From an uncultured Oscillospiraceae bacterium (lineage in GTDB: Bacteria; Bacillota; Clostridia; Oscillospirales; Oscillospiraceae): DNA of 64,000 bases. Below the pieces are notes generated by a model. The model saw only the letters and a list, made by a program, of their open reading frames with translations, did no database searches and was not told the DNA's origin. Both the position numbers and the translations under genes were made by a program. Position 1 is the stretch's first letter; the number at the start of each line of letters is the position of its first letter. Where the stretch lies: contig CAJUSE010000009.1 of assembly GCA_910588975.1 (NCBI GenBank), positions 1-64,000 of the forward strand, read 5' to 3'. This document shows positions 25,903 through 33,832 of the stretch, in pieces.

Positions 25903-26268
25903 ATGGCGACGCCCAAAAGTGGGTCTTCTCTTGGCATGGAGGAGAACCTGAAAAAAGCAGTGACCGAAATGCTGGTCCTCACCCTGCTGAGCAGGGAGGA
26001 CATGTACGCCCCCCAGATCACCCAGGCGCTGGAGGAGGAGTCGGGCGGGGCACTGAGTATTGTGTTCCCTTACTCGGTGCTATACCGGCTCATCAGCAAC
26101 GGGTACATTACCGAGGCGTATAAAAAAATCGCCCCCGATGGACGGAGACGGCAATACTATCAAATCACCCCGGAGGGCCGGGCCTATCAGGCCCAGCTGG
26201 AGGAGCTGTATCACAGCTTTTCCGGCGGGGTGGAGCTTTTGCTGGGCGAAAGGGGGGACAAGGCATGA
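25903..26268 (+). CDS. PadR family transcriptional regulator
   Basis: This 121-residue winged-helix repressor has the PadR core: MLVLTLLSREDMYAPQITQA, then SIVFPYSVLYRLISNGYI and the wing YKKIAPDGRRRQYYQITPEG. PadR proteins respond to small molecules or envelope stress and often repress adjacent membrane protein genes. The ATG at 25903 has AGAGGAAA before it; the longer frame from 25816 would overlap the promoter. Its stop overlaps the next start by four bases, the common PadR-HAAS coupling. Confidence 0.9.
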   Translation: MATPKSGSSLGMEENLKKAVTEMLVLTLLSREDMYAPQITQALEEESGGALSIVFPYSVLYRLISNGYITEAYKKIAPDGRRRQYYQITPEGRAYQAQLEELYHSFSGGVELLLGERGDKA

Positions 26269-26717
26269 CCCGGGAGATCAGGGAGCAGTATCTGGCACAG
26301 GTGGACCGGGCGCTGGTGCGCTTGCTTCGCCTGCGGGAAAGGCTGATGGGTGAGGCCAAGCGGCTGGTGGACCAGTTTCTGGAGGAAAACCCGGAGGCTA
26401 CTTATGAAGACCTGCTGACCGCCTTTGGAACGCCGGAGAAGTTTGCGGAAGAAATGCTGAGCACTCTTCCCACAGAGGAAGTAGAAGGTGCCCGACGGAA
26501 AGAGCATTTTTGGCGGCGGGTGGTTCTGGTGTTGGTAACACTTGTGCTGGTGGGGTCGGCTTTGTTTTTCTTTTGGAGATGGCAAAAGACGCAGAAAATC
26601 GTCAATGGGGATTTTAAGGTCGTTATTTCCCCTGTAGAGGAAGTAACCGACGAAGAATTAGAGGGACTTCTGAAAGATGTCCCTATAGATGCCCAATCTG
26701 TAGATGGAGGAAAGTAA
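26265..26717 (+). CDS. HAAS-type membrane protein coupled to PadR (DUF6120-like)
   Basis: The 150-residue protein has an N-terminal helical domain of the HAAS/DUF1700 kind, with EATYEDLLTAFGTPEKFAEEM the hallmark loop in which the 'FGTPEKFA' phrase recurs in the family. One membrane helix lies at about residues 84-106, and a short acidic domain follows outside or inside. Such proteins sit next to PadR genes and are thought to act with them in envelope sensing. It overlaps padR by four bases. The DUF6120 name is from memory. Confidence 0.75.
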   Translation: MTREIREQYLAQVDRALVRLLRLRERLMGEAKRLVDQFLEENPEATYEDLLTAFGTPEKFAEEMLSTLPTEEVEGARRKEHFWRRVVLVLVTLVLVGSALFFFWRWQKTQKIVNGDFKVVISPVEEVTDEELEGLLKDVPIDAQSVDGGK

Positions 26718-26719
26718 AC

Positions 26720-27157
26720 ATGAAAACGAAAAAACTCTTGGCCCTTTTGTGTGGGGCTGCTATGATGGTATCTCTGCTTACTCCCGCTATGGCCGCAGAG
26801 AATCGGCGAGAGGTTATTGACATGGGAGACGGCTTTTATGCCGTAGTGACTATGGAAGAAATGCCCATGACCCGAGCGGGCGATACCAAGAATGGCACAA
26901 AGAGTGCAACGGTCTACAATGGTTCGACTGTAATTGGTACGGCCACATTAATGGCAACATTTGATATTTCCGGCGCAACTGCGAGGGCTACACTTGCCGC
27001 TATCAACGGTACGGGGAAAAATGGCTGGAGCTACGACCACGGAACTGCCAGCCGTTCGGGCAATAAGGCCAGCGGTACGGCCTACTTCAAGTCGGGGAGC
27101 ACCACCAAGTCCCTGACGCTGACCATGACCTGTTCCTCTGATGGCACGATCTCCTGA
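26720..27157 (+). CDS. Small secreted protein of unknown function
   Basis: The 145-residue product has a clear signal peptide (MKTKKLLALLCGAAMMVSLL, cleavage after PAMA-AE). The mature part is small and rich in Thr, Ser, Gly and Ala, with alternating polar strands (SATVYNGSTVIGTATLMATF) suggesting one beta-sandwich. It resembles small clostridial secreted proteins of the DUF6147 type, but I am not certain. It starts two bases after the HAAS gene and ends at a terminator, so the PadR operon regulates or responds to it. GGAGGAAAG serves as its ribosome site. Confidence 0.75.
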   Translation: MKTKKLLALLCGAAMMVSLLTPAMAAENRREVIDMGDGFYAVVTMEEMPMTRAGDTKNGTKSATVYNGSTVIGTATLMATFDISGATARATLAAINGTGKNGWSYDHGTASRSGNKASGTAYFKSGSTTKSLTLTMTCSSDGTIS

Positions 27158-27202
27158 TAAAAAACAGCGGCTTGAGGAAATTCCCCGAGCCGCTGTTTTT
27201 TA
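27158..27202 (+). terminator. Terminator of the PadR operon
   Basis: AACAGCGGCT pairs with AGCCGCTGTT around a 15-base partly paired loop and is followed by TTTTTTAT. Confidence 0.9.
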
Positions 27203-27298
27203 TCAGAAGAAGACAGTGAGAAGATTTTTCTGCCTTGATTGAATGATTTAGCGGGGGAGGGTACAGGGTACCCCCATCCTTTTCATAAAAATTTTTGG

Positions 27299-27327
27299 TA
27301 TACTTTTCCGCCGGAGTGTGGTATACT
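27299..27327 (+). promoter_or_regulatory. Tandem extended -10 elements upstream of RNase J
   Basis: TGGTATACT occurs twice, with -10 hexamers at 27299-27304 and 27322-27327. Both have the extended TGn form, and a good -35 is absent. The leader to the RNase J start is about 240 bases. Confidence 0.5.
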
Positions 27328-27334
27328 ATCGTAG

Positions 27335-27570
27335 TTATGATCCCCCGGCGGACGGTCCGGAGGGGTCCTGGGACGGCTTTTGGCGCCGATGCTGCGGCGC
27401 ATCATATAAGCAAAACAAGACAGAGAGAAATACTTGGCGAGGGAGGGCCCTCACCGACCGGCGATGCAGGGCCGGGAGGGGAAGGGGCCCATATCCTGGC
27501 CCGGTTTTGGCGCACCTGTGCACCCTCTGTCTACATACCTACCAACCTTGAGTGATTGAATTGTGAAAAG
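27335..27570 (+). other. Long GC-rich leader of RNase J, no gene seen
   Basis: This transcribed but non-coding stretch contains several possible stems: GATGC/GCATC near 27386-27403, GAGGG/CCCTC near 27438-27453 and CCGGG/CCCGG near 27475-27505. I cannot match it to a known riboswitch or RNA family. Confidence 0.35.
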
Positions 27571-27576
27571 GAGTGT

Positions 27577-29244
27577 ATGAGACACACTATGGCAGAAAAA
27601 CTGAAAATCATCCCCCTGGGGGGATTGAACGAGATCGGCAAGAACATGACGGTCTATGAGTACGGCAACGACATGATCGTGGTGGACGCAGGCATGGGCT
27701 TTCCCGACGACGACATGTACGGCATCGACGTGGTCATCCCCGACTTTACCTACCTGCTGAAAAACCGGGACCGCATCCGGGGCATCTTCATCACCCACGG
27801 CCACGAGGACCACATCGGCTCCCTGCCCTACCTGCTGCGGGAGCTGAATGTGCCCGTCTACGCCACCAGAATGACCGCCGGGCTCATCAAGCTGAAGCTG
27901 GAGGAGCACCACCTGTTGGGCAAGACCCGGCTCATCACCTGCGAGCCGGGGGAGAGCGTGAAGGCGGGCCGGTTCGGAGTGGAGTTCATCCACGTCAACC
28001 ACTCCATCGCCGACGCCGTGGCCTTTGCCATCAAGACCCCCATGGGGGTGTGCATCCACACCGGCGATTTCAAGATCGACCCCACCCCCGTCTCCGGGGG
28101 CATGATCGACCTTGCCCGGCTGGGCCAGCTGGGCAAGGAGGGGGTGCTGGCCCTGCTGTGCGACTCCACCAACGTGGAGTCCCCCGGCTTCACCAAGAGC
28201 GAGCGCAGCGTGGGGGCCTCCTTTGACGCCCTGTTCCGGGGCTGTGAGGAGCGCATCATCATCGCCACCTTCGCCTCCAACGTGGACCGCATCCAGCAGA
28301 TCATCAGCGTGGCCGCCAAGTATGGCCGGAAGGTGGCCATCACCGGCCGGAGCATGGAGAACGCCATCAAGGTCTCCACCGAGCTGGGCTATATGAACAT
28401 CCCCGCCGGGATCATGGTGGACCTGGCTCAAATCAAGGGCCTGCCCAAGAACAAGGTCTGTGTGGTCACCACCGGCAGCCAGGGGGAGAGCCTGTCGGCC
28501 ATGACACGGATGGCCTTCAACACCCACAAGCAGATCGACATCCAGGCCGGGGACCGGGTCATCTTCTCGGCCAGCGCCATCCCGGGCAACGAAAACGCCA
28601 TCGGCAACGTCATCAACGAGCTCTACCGCAAGGGAGCCGAGGTGGTCAACGAGCGCAACGCCGGCCTTCATGTGTCCGGCCATGCATGTGCCGACGAGCT
28701 GAAGATCATTCACGCCCTGCTGAAGCCCAAGTTCTTCATCCCCGTTCACGGGGAGCAGCGAATGCTCAAGACCCATGCCAAGCTGGCCCAGGAGATGGGC
28801 ATGGATCCTCGGAACATCGTGGTGGCCGACATCGGAAAGGTCATTGAGCTGGGCCGGGACGCCCGGGTCAACGGCACTGTCCCCGCCGGGCGGGTCTTTG
28901 TGGACGGCTACGGCGTGGGCGACGTGGGCGCTGTGGTCCTCCGGGACCGGAAGCACCTGGCCGAGGATGGCATGATCGTGGTGGTGGCCTCGGTGTCTGC
29001 CGAGGACGGCGGGCTCCTCTCCGGGCCTGACATCATCACCCGGGGCTTTGTCTATGTCAAGGAGTCCGAGGGGCTTATGGAGGAGCTGCGGATGGTGGCC
29101 CTGGAGGCTTTGGAGAAGTCCACCCGCTCCAACGGCCGGGACTGGAACGCCGTCAAGGGGGACATTCGGGAGACCCTCACCGAGTACCTGTTCAAAAAGA
29201 CCAAACGCAACCCCATGGTTTTGCCCGTAATTATGGAGGTTTAA
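27577..29244 (+). CDS. rnj: Ribonuclease J
   Basis: RNase J is a zinc-dependent endonuclease and 5'-3' exonuclease that drives mRNA decay and rRNA maturation in the cytoplasm. The beta-lactamase domain shows HGHEDHIG (His74, His76, Asp78, His79 from this start), later HTGDFKID, then the beta-CASP part with CDSTNVESPG, TGSQGES and SGHACADELK, and a C-terminal domain to 555 residues. AAAAGGAG lies just before the ATG at 27577; a second in-frame ATG at 27589 (MAEKLKII) is the usual family start and is equally possible. It is a single gene with a terminator. Confidence 0.95.
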   Translation: MRHTMAEKLKIIPLGGLNEIGKNMTVYEYGNDMIVVDAGMGFPDDDMYGIDVVIPDFTYLLKNRDRIRGIFITHGHEDHIGSLPYLLRELNVPVYATRMTAGLIKLKLEEHHLLGKTRLITCEPGESVKAGRFGVEFIHVNHSIADAVAFAIKTPMGVCIHTGDFKIDPTPVSGGMIDLARLGQLGKEGVLALLCDSTNVESPGFTKSERSVGASFDALFRGCEERIIIATFASNVDRIQQIISVAAKYGRKVAITGRSMENAIKVSTELGYMNIPAGIMVDLAQIKGLPKNKVCVVTTGSQGESLSAMTRMAFNTHKQIDIQAGDRVIFSASAIPGNENAIGNVINELYRKGAEVVNERNAGLHVSGHACADELKIIHALLKPKFFIPVHGEQRMLKTHAKLAQEMGMDPRNIVVADIGKVIELGRDARVNGTVPAGRVFVDGYGVGDVGAVVLRDRKHLAEDGMIVVVASVSAEDGGLLSGPDIITRGFVYVKESEGLMEELRMVALEALEKSTRSNGRDWNAVKGDIRETLTEYLFKKTKRNPMVLPVIMEV

Positions 29245-29249
29245 GGGAA

Positions 29250-29283
29250 GAAGGCCCGGAGCAAGTGCTCCGGGCCTTCTTTG
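29250..29283 (+). terminator. Terminator of RNase J
   Basis: A 14-bp stem, GAAGGCCCGGAGCA with TGCTCCGGGCCTTC, is followed by TTTG. Confidence 0.88.
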
Positions 29284-29340
29284 TGGGATTTTTCAGGCGG
29301 TTTGGGGGCGTTTTTTGCGAGGACTTAGGTGGAAGTCCAC

Positions 29341-29448
29341 GCCACTGGGCCCAAAACACCCCCATTTCCCCCCGTAGAAGAAAGGCGGTCCCGTGGCTCC
29401 GCCAGGGCTTTGAGAAGGGAAAATGGGGGCATTTTGGCTCCCGGTGGC
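29341..29448. repeat. 108-base element with near-perfect 30-base inverted ends
   Basis: Bases 29341-29370 are nearly the reverse complement of 29418-29448 (about four differences including two single-base gaps). A smaller inverted pair, GGCGG/CCGCC, lies inside. It has no coding capacity of its own and sits between the RNase J terminator and the convergent membrane-protein gene. It resembles a miniature inverted-repeat element. Confidence 0.6.
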
Positions 29449-29456
29449 TTCGCCGA

Positions 29457-29918
29457 TCACATCCGCTTTTCCAGCGCCCAGGACAGCACCAGAAAGCTGA
29501 CGGCATAGAGGGCCATGACACACAGCAGGGTTTGGAAGGCCGCCATACTCAGGGGCAGCAGGACGAAGAGGGCCGCCGCCGAGACGAAAAAGACGATACA
29601 GCCCGCCCACTTAAAGGAGGCGTTCAGAATGGAGCGCTGGCGCTCGTCACACTCCTGAATGCGGGCCTTTTTCATGGCCTGGGGGTGGGTGAGCAGATAC
29701 TGGCTGCGCAGAAACAGGATGAGGGCACCGGCGGTGATGCCGGCGGCGGCCCCCAGATAGAAGCCCCGGGTGAAGTCGGGCAGGGCGCTGTCCGCCACCA
29801 GCAGGAAATAGCACCCCAGCCCCACCAGCCCAACGGCCAGCAGTCCCAGGGCGGCAATGCGCCGGTGCTTGAGAGATGTTTCAAAGTCGGCATCGTTCAG
29901 AATGAGCTTGATCAGCAT
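29457..29918 (-). CDS. Four-helix membrane protein paired with XRE regulator
   Basis: The 153-residue product has four hydrophobic helices (about 22-42, 53-72, 104-124 and 127-147). The central cytoplasmic loop holds the phrase CDERQRSILNASFKW. Membrane proteins with an 'xDERQ' loop beside small XRE regulators occur widely in Firmicutes (DUF2178-like); function is unknown. It starts 68 bases after the regulator gene, in the same direction. GGAGG lies eight bases before the ATG. Confidence 0.75.
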   Translation of the reverse strand: MLIKLILNDADFETSLKHRRIAALGLLAVGLVGLGCYFLLVADSALPDFTRGFYLGAAAGITAGALILFLRSQYLLTHPQAMKKARIQECDERQRSILNASFKWAGCIVFFVSAAALFVLLPLSMAAFQTLLCVMALYAVSFLVLSWALEKRM

Positions 29919-29986
29919 ATCAAATTCCTCCAGACAGTTTCTTTTGGGCCGCCAGTCGTTGTCCCGGCGGGCGGCCCAGCAATCGG

Positions 29987-30187
29987 TCAGCCCTCTTCAT
30001 CAAAGAGAAAGACCTCCTCGATGGTGAGGGAGAAGTAGCGGGCGATCTTATGGGCCAGGGGCAGGGAGGCGTTGTAGCGGCCGCTCTCCAGGGAGATGAC
30101 GGTCTGGCGGGTGATCTCCAGCGCCTCGGCCAGCTGGGCCTGGCTCAGCCCCCGGTCCCTGCGCAGCTGGGCAATGCGGTTGGTCAA
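29987..30187 (-). CDS. XRE family transcriptional regulator (Cro/CI type)
   Basis: This 66-residue protein is essentially one helix-turn-helix domain: LRRDRGLSQAQLAEALEI, TRQTVISLESGRYN and the closing FSLTIEEVFLFDE. It belongs to the short group typified by YvaO-like repressors that control an adjacent membrane gene. Translation starts at a TTG at 30187 with GGAGG seven bases upstream; no ATG is available. A palindromic site TGTAAAG-N4-CTTTACA lies between its promoter and start, consistent with self-repression. Confidence 0.9.
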   Translation of the reverse strand: MTNRIAQLRRDRGLSQAQLAEALEITRQTVISLESGRYNASLPLAHKIARYFSLTIEEVFLFDEEG

Positions 30188-30216
30188 GAGAGTACCTCCC
30201 TTCCGATGAAATGAAA

Positions 30217-30234
30217 TGTAAAGTTCGCTTTACA
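30217..30234. promoter_or_regulatory. Palindromic operator TGTAAAG-N4-CTTTACA
   Basis: A perfect 7-base inverted repeat with a TTCG centre lies just downstream of the -10 of the XRE gene. A half-site CTTTACAT lies at 30274-30281 upstream of the -35. It is probably the XRE regulator's own site. Confidence 0.55.
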
Positions 30235-30239
30235 CCGTG

Positions 30240-30268
30240 AGGATACCACGCAGGCTGAGAAATGTCAA
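30240..30268 (-). promoter_or_regulatory. Sigma-A promoter of the XRE/membrane operon
   Basis: Minus-strand TTGACA (30263-30268), 17-base spacer and TATCCT (30240-30245). Confidence 0.7.
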
Positions 30269-30307
30269 GGGTGCTTTACATATTTTCTGAAAACTTTTTT
30301 GGAAGGC

Positions 30308-30345
30308 AAAAAAACAGCGGCGGCCCAGGATGGGCCGCCGCTGTT
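30308..30345 (-). terminator. Terminator of the S9 peptidase gene
   Basis: A 13-bp GC stem with an AGGAT loop is followed by T7 on the minus strand. Confidence 0.9.
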
Positions 30346-30360
30346 AGGATGTAGTGGGTT

Positions 30361-32346
30361 TTAGCCGGTGTACTTCTCGATCCAGGCGGTGATCTCCTCC
30401 AGCCGCTTCATACGGTGCTGGGGCTTGCCGCCCCGGCTGAGTTCGTGGTTTTCTCCCTTGAACCACACAAACCGGGTATCCACGCCCTTCTCCAGCAGGG
30501 CGGCGTAGAGCTGGAGCCCCTGGTCGATGGGGCAGCGCCAGTCCTCGTCGGAGTGGATGAACAGGGTGGGGGTGACGGCGTTTTTCACATACTTCAGGGG
30601 GGAGTGGAGCCACATTTTCTTCTGATCCTTCTCCTCGAAGATGTCGCCGCCGGTCTGGTCCCGGCCGAAGTAGGGGCCGATGTCGCTGACTCCGTAGAAG
30701 CTGATCCAGTTGGAGATGGAGCGCTGGGTGGCCACGCAGGCAAAGCGGTCGGTGTGGCCGATGATCCAGTTGGACATGAACCCGCCGTAGCTGCCGCCGG
30801 TGGCGGCCACTCGCTTGGGGTCGATCTGGGGATAGGCGGCCAAAACGCCGTCGGTAAAGGCCATGAGGTCGTCATAGTCCACCGTGCCGTACTTGCCCCG
30901 GATGTCGGCAAAGGTGTTGCCCCGGCCGTCGGAGCCGGTAGGGTTGCAGAAGAACACAAAGTAGCCCCGGCCGGCCCAGAGCTGCATCTCATGATAGAAC
31001 ACAGGGCCGTAGGCCGTCTTGGGGCCGCCGTGGATGTCCAGCACGGCGGGGTATTTCTTCTTGGGGTCGTAGTCCCGGGGGAGGAGCACCCAGCCGTCAA
31101 TGCGCTTGCCGTGGCTCTTCACCGAGAGGGGCTGGGGCCGGGCCACATAGCAGTCTGCCAGAGCCTCGGTGTTGAAAGAGGACAGGGCTTCCACCTTGTC
31201 TCCGTGGCCCACCTTGTAGAGCTCCTGAAGGGCCATGTCGTAGAGGCCGATGCCCAGCACGGTGCCCTTCTCGGTGAGGTCGAAGCAGTCCAGCGAGCCC
31301 TCCCTGCGGTTGAGGGTCACCGTCTTGCCGGTGGCATCCATCCGCCGCAGCTGGGTGGAGCCCCCCACGGTACAGGTGTAGTAGAGCTGCTCCTTGTAGA
31401 TCCGAAAGACCTTGCCGCCCCCCAGGCGACAGTCGCTGCCCACGCTGGAGCCAAAGCCCACGTCGGGGGTGGAGATCTGGGTCAGCTTGCCCTTCTCCAA
31501 AAGGAAGAAGGCGGCGTTCTCGTTGACCCCGTGGTGCTGACAGTCCGAGCCCAGGACCACCAGGGCCTTGCCCAGGCCAAAGGCCCCCCGGAGGGAGTGA
31601 TCACTGCCGCCGTAGAGGGTCTGGGTCTCGCCGGTGGCCGGGTCGTAGCGGTAGATCTGATCAAAGAGGTTCTCGGTGGTCTGGTAGACGCTGGCGCCGT
31701 AGACGATGGCTCCGTCCACAGCCTGGGCGAAGGAGACCTTCATCTCAGGGCCGGTGAGCCGCTCGGTCTCGCCGCTCTCGGCGTCGTAGAGGAACAGGGC
31801 GGGGACGGTGCCCTCCCGGAAGCCAGCGCCGTTCATGCGGTAGCCCAGGTCGGTGAGGACGTGGTAATCCTCGTTCTCCTTCCGGGCCTTGGCAAGCTCC
31901 TTCCTGGCCTCGGCGGTCATCAGGTACTCGTCGGGGACCTCCCGGTCCATGGAGGCGGTGAAGAACCACAGGGTGTCGGTGAGCCGTTCCAGCCCCCGGG
32001 CGGCCATGGGCAGCTCAAAGGCCTTTTGGGCCTCGCCGCCCCGGATGTCCAGGCGATAGTAGACGGAGAATTTCTCCCCGGCTTTGGCCCGCTTCCGGTC
32101 CTTCTCCTCCCGCATGGCGGGGAAGAGGAGATGGTGGTCGTCCTCCCAGACAGGGGAATCCCCCTTGCCGTCGGCGGTGAGCCGGCGCAGGGCGCCGTTT
32201 TCGTAGAGGTAGATGTCCCCGGCGTAGTCGTTCTCCTCCTTCCGGGGGTATTTGACCACCAGGGCGGCCTTTTCCCCGTGGGGGGCGGCGGTGAGGGAAC
32301 TGAGGAATTTATAGGAATAGAGATCCTGCATTTCGATGGGCTTCAT
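30361..32346 (-). CDS. S9 family peptidase (acylaminoacyl-peptidase-like)
   Basis: This 661-residue cytoplasmic serine peptidase has an N-terminal beta-propeller (about residues 1-390, with repeated 'DSPVWEDDHHLLF'-type blades) and a C-terminal alpha/beta hydrolase. The triad is visible: Ser519 in GGSYGGFMSN, an Asp in HSDEDWRCP and a His in GENHELSR. It would cleave short peptides from the N-terminus or after proline. There is no signal peptide. GGAGG lies seven bases before the ATG, and a consensus promoter is upstream. It stands alone. Confidence 0.93.
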   Translation of the reverse strand: MKPIEMQDLYSYKFLSSLTAAPHGEKAALVVKYPRKEENDYAGDIYLYENGALRRLTADGKGDSPVWEDDHHLLFPAMREEKDRKRAKAGEKFSVYYRLDIRGGEAQKAFELPMAARGLERLTDTLWFFTASMDREVPDEYLMTAEARKELAKARKENEDYHVLTDLGYRMNGAGFREGTVPALFLYDAESGETERLTGPEMKVSFAQAVDGAIVYGASVYQTTENLFDQIYRYDPATGETQTLYGGSDHSLRGAFGLGKALVVLGSDCQHHGVNENAAFFLLEKGKLTQISTPDVGFGSSVGSDCRLGGGKVFRIYKEQLYYTCTVGGSTQLRRMDATGKTVTLNRREGSLDCFDLTEKGTVLGIGLYDMALQELYKVGHGDKVEALSSFNTEALADCYVARPQPLSVKSHGKRIDGWVLLPRDYDPKKKYPAVLDIHGGPKTAYGPVFYHEMQLWAGRGYFVFFCNPTGSDGRGNTFADIRGKYGTVDYDDLMAFTDGVLAAYPQIDPKRVAATGGSYGGFMSNWIIGHTDRFACVATQRSISNWISFYGVSDIGPYFGRDQTGGDIFEEKDQKKMWLHSPLKYVKNAVTPTLFIHSDEDWRCPIDQGLQLYAALLEKGVDTRFVWFKGENHELSRGGKPQHRMKRLEEITAWIEKYTG

Positions 32347-32379
32347 GGCACTTCCTCCTTTTTTGCCTTTGTAAGGCTC

Positions 32380-32408
32380 ATTATAATCGAACCCCCGGTT
32401 CAGGTCAA
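32380..32408 (-). promoter_or_regulatory. Sigma-A promoter of the S9 peptidase
   Basis: Minus-strand TTGACC (32403-32408), 17-base spacer and TATAAT (32380-32385). Confidence 0.75.
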
Positions 32409-32414
32409 GGGCAG

Positions 32415-32452
32415 AAAAATGCCCGTGCCGTTTTTGGGGGCGGCACGGGCAT
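32415..32452 (-). terminator. Terminator of the symporter gene
   Basis: A 12-bp stem, ATGCCCGTGCCG with its complement, with a 10-base loop, is followed by TTTTT on the minus strand. Confidence 0.88.
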
Positions 32453-32465
32453 ATGGGGGGAGAAC

Positions 32466-33677
32466 TTACAGGTCTACCGAGAGGTCCTGCACGCCGATGC
32501 CGTGCTTGTCGGCGTAGCCGGTGAGCATGAGGGTCAAGGCGCCGTCGCCGGTGACATTGCAGGCGGTGCCGAAGGAGTCCTGGAGGGCGAAGACGGCCAG
32601 CATGAGCCCGGTGCCGGCGGCGTCAAAGAGCAAGATGCCCGTGATGAGGCCCAGAGAGGCCATGACGGTGCCGCCGGGGACGCCGGGGGCGCCGATGGCA
32701 AAGATCCCCAGCAGCAGGCAGAACAGCACCATGGTGCCCACGCTGGGCAGGTGGCCGTAGAGGACCTTGGAGATGGTCATGACGAAGAACACCTCAGTGA
32801 GCACCGAGCCGCACAGGTGGATGTTGGCAAAGAGGGGGACGCCGAAGTTCACCATGTCGCTGCGCAAATTTTTGCTCTGGTGGGCACAGCGTAGGGCCAC
32901 GGCCAGAGTGGCCGCCGAGGACATGGTGCCCACGGCGGTGAGGTAGGCCGGGCCATAGTGGCGTACTACCTCCAGCCCCGACTTGCCCGAATAGACGGTA
33001 GCCACGCCGTAGAGAAGGGCCAGCCAGAGGTAGTGGCCGGCCATGACGATGAGGATGACAAGCCCGAAGATGGGCAGCTGTTGGGTGATGGAGCCGTTCC
33101 AGGCCAGCTGGTAGAAGGTGGTGCCAATGAAGAAGGGGAGGATGGGGATGATGACCTTGCTCACAATGTCCAGCACGATCTTCTGGAACTCCTGAAGGGC
33201 GGCGGCAATGGCCCTGGCCCGGGTCCACACGGCGGCCAGACCCAGCAGCACGGAGAGCACCAGGGCGCTCATGACGGGCATGATCTGGGGGATGTCCAGC
33301 TGGAACTTCACCGGCAATCCCGCCCCTTCAGCGGCGGCGGTGGAGATGTTCAGATGGGGGATGATGGCGTAGCCTGCTCCCATGGACATCAGGGCGGCCA
33401 GTATGGAGCTCACATAGGCGATGATAATGGCTACGGCCAGCAGCCGGGTGGCGTTGCTGCCCAGCTTGGTGATAGAGGGGGCGATGAAGCCGATGATGAT
33501 AAGGGGGACGCAGAAGTTGATGAGCTGGCCCAGGACATACTTTGCTGTGCCGGCGATGTTGGCCAGAGCGCCGGCGAAGGGCAGGGCGGAGTCCTGGGGA
33601 ATGAGCATACCCAGGGCCATGCCTACCAGAATGGCCAGCAGCAGCCGGGCGGGCAGGCTTTTCAGGAACGATTTCAT
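32466..33677 (-). CDS. Dicarboxylate/amino acid:cation symporter (DAACS family)
   Basis: The 403-residue transporter uses a sodium or proton gradient to import glutamate, aspartate, serine or a C4-dicarboxylate. Family features are the eight-plus hydrophobic segments, a serine-rich hairpin (TAVGTMSSAATLAVALR), the GVPLFANIHLCGSVL stretch, GAPGVPGGTVMASLGL and the C-terminal NVTGDGALTLML. The ATG at 33677 is preceded by AGGAGGAG; the longer frame from 33710 would include that site. Substrate cannot be told from sequence alone. It is monocistronic. Confidence 0.92.
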   Translation of the reverse strand: MKSFLKSLPARLLLAILVGMALGMLIPQDSALPFAGALANIAGTAKYVLGQLINFCVPLIIIGFIAPSITKLGSNATRLLAVAIIIAYVSSILAALMSMGAGYAIIPHLNISTAAAEGAGLPVKFQLDIPQIMPVMSALVLSVLLGLAAVWTRARAIAAALQEFQKIVLDIVSKVIIPILPFFIGTTFYQLAWNGSITQQLPIFGLVILIVMAGHYLWLALLYGVATVYSGKSGLEVVRHYGPAYLTAVGTMSSAATLAVALRCAHQSKNLRSDMVNFGVPLFANIHLCGSVLTEVFFVMTISKVLYGHLPSVGTMVLFCLLLGIFAIGAPGVPGGTVMASLGLITGILLFDAAGTGLMLAVFALQDSFGTACNVTGDGALTLMLTGYADKHGIGVQDLSVDL

Positions 33678-33784
33678 GGGACGATCTCCTCCTTTTCGGA
33701 TTTGGGACACAGGACAGAAATGACGTACACCCCCAGTATACGCACAACTGTTGTCCCATCATACACGGAAGGGGAGAGGGGGGC

Positions 33785-33822
33785 AAAAAAGCCGCCCCCG
33801 GATATCCCGGAGGCGGCGAAAA
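33785..33822 (-). terminator. Terminator of the glycogen phosphorylase gene
   Basis: A 12-bp stem with one mismatch (33791-33802 with 33807-33818) is followed by T6 on the minus strand. Confidence 0.8.
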
Positions 33823-33832
33823 AAGGGGCTGT

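Noticed and set aside
29231..29521. A 96-residue minus-strand frame between RNase J and the membrane gene
   Set aside because: It reads through the inverted-repeat element and the RNase J terminator and has no ribosome site.
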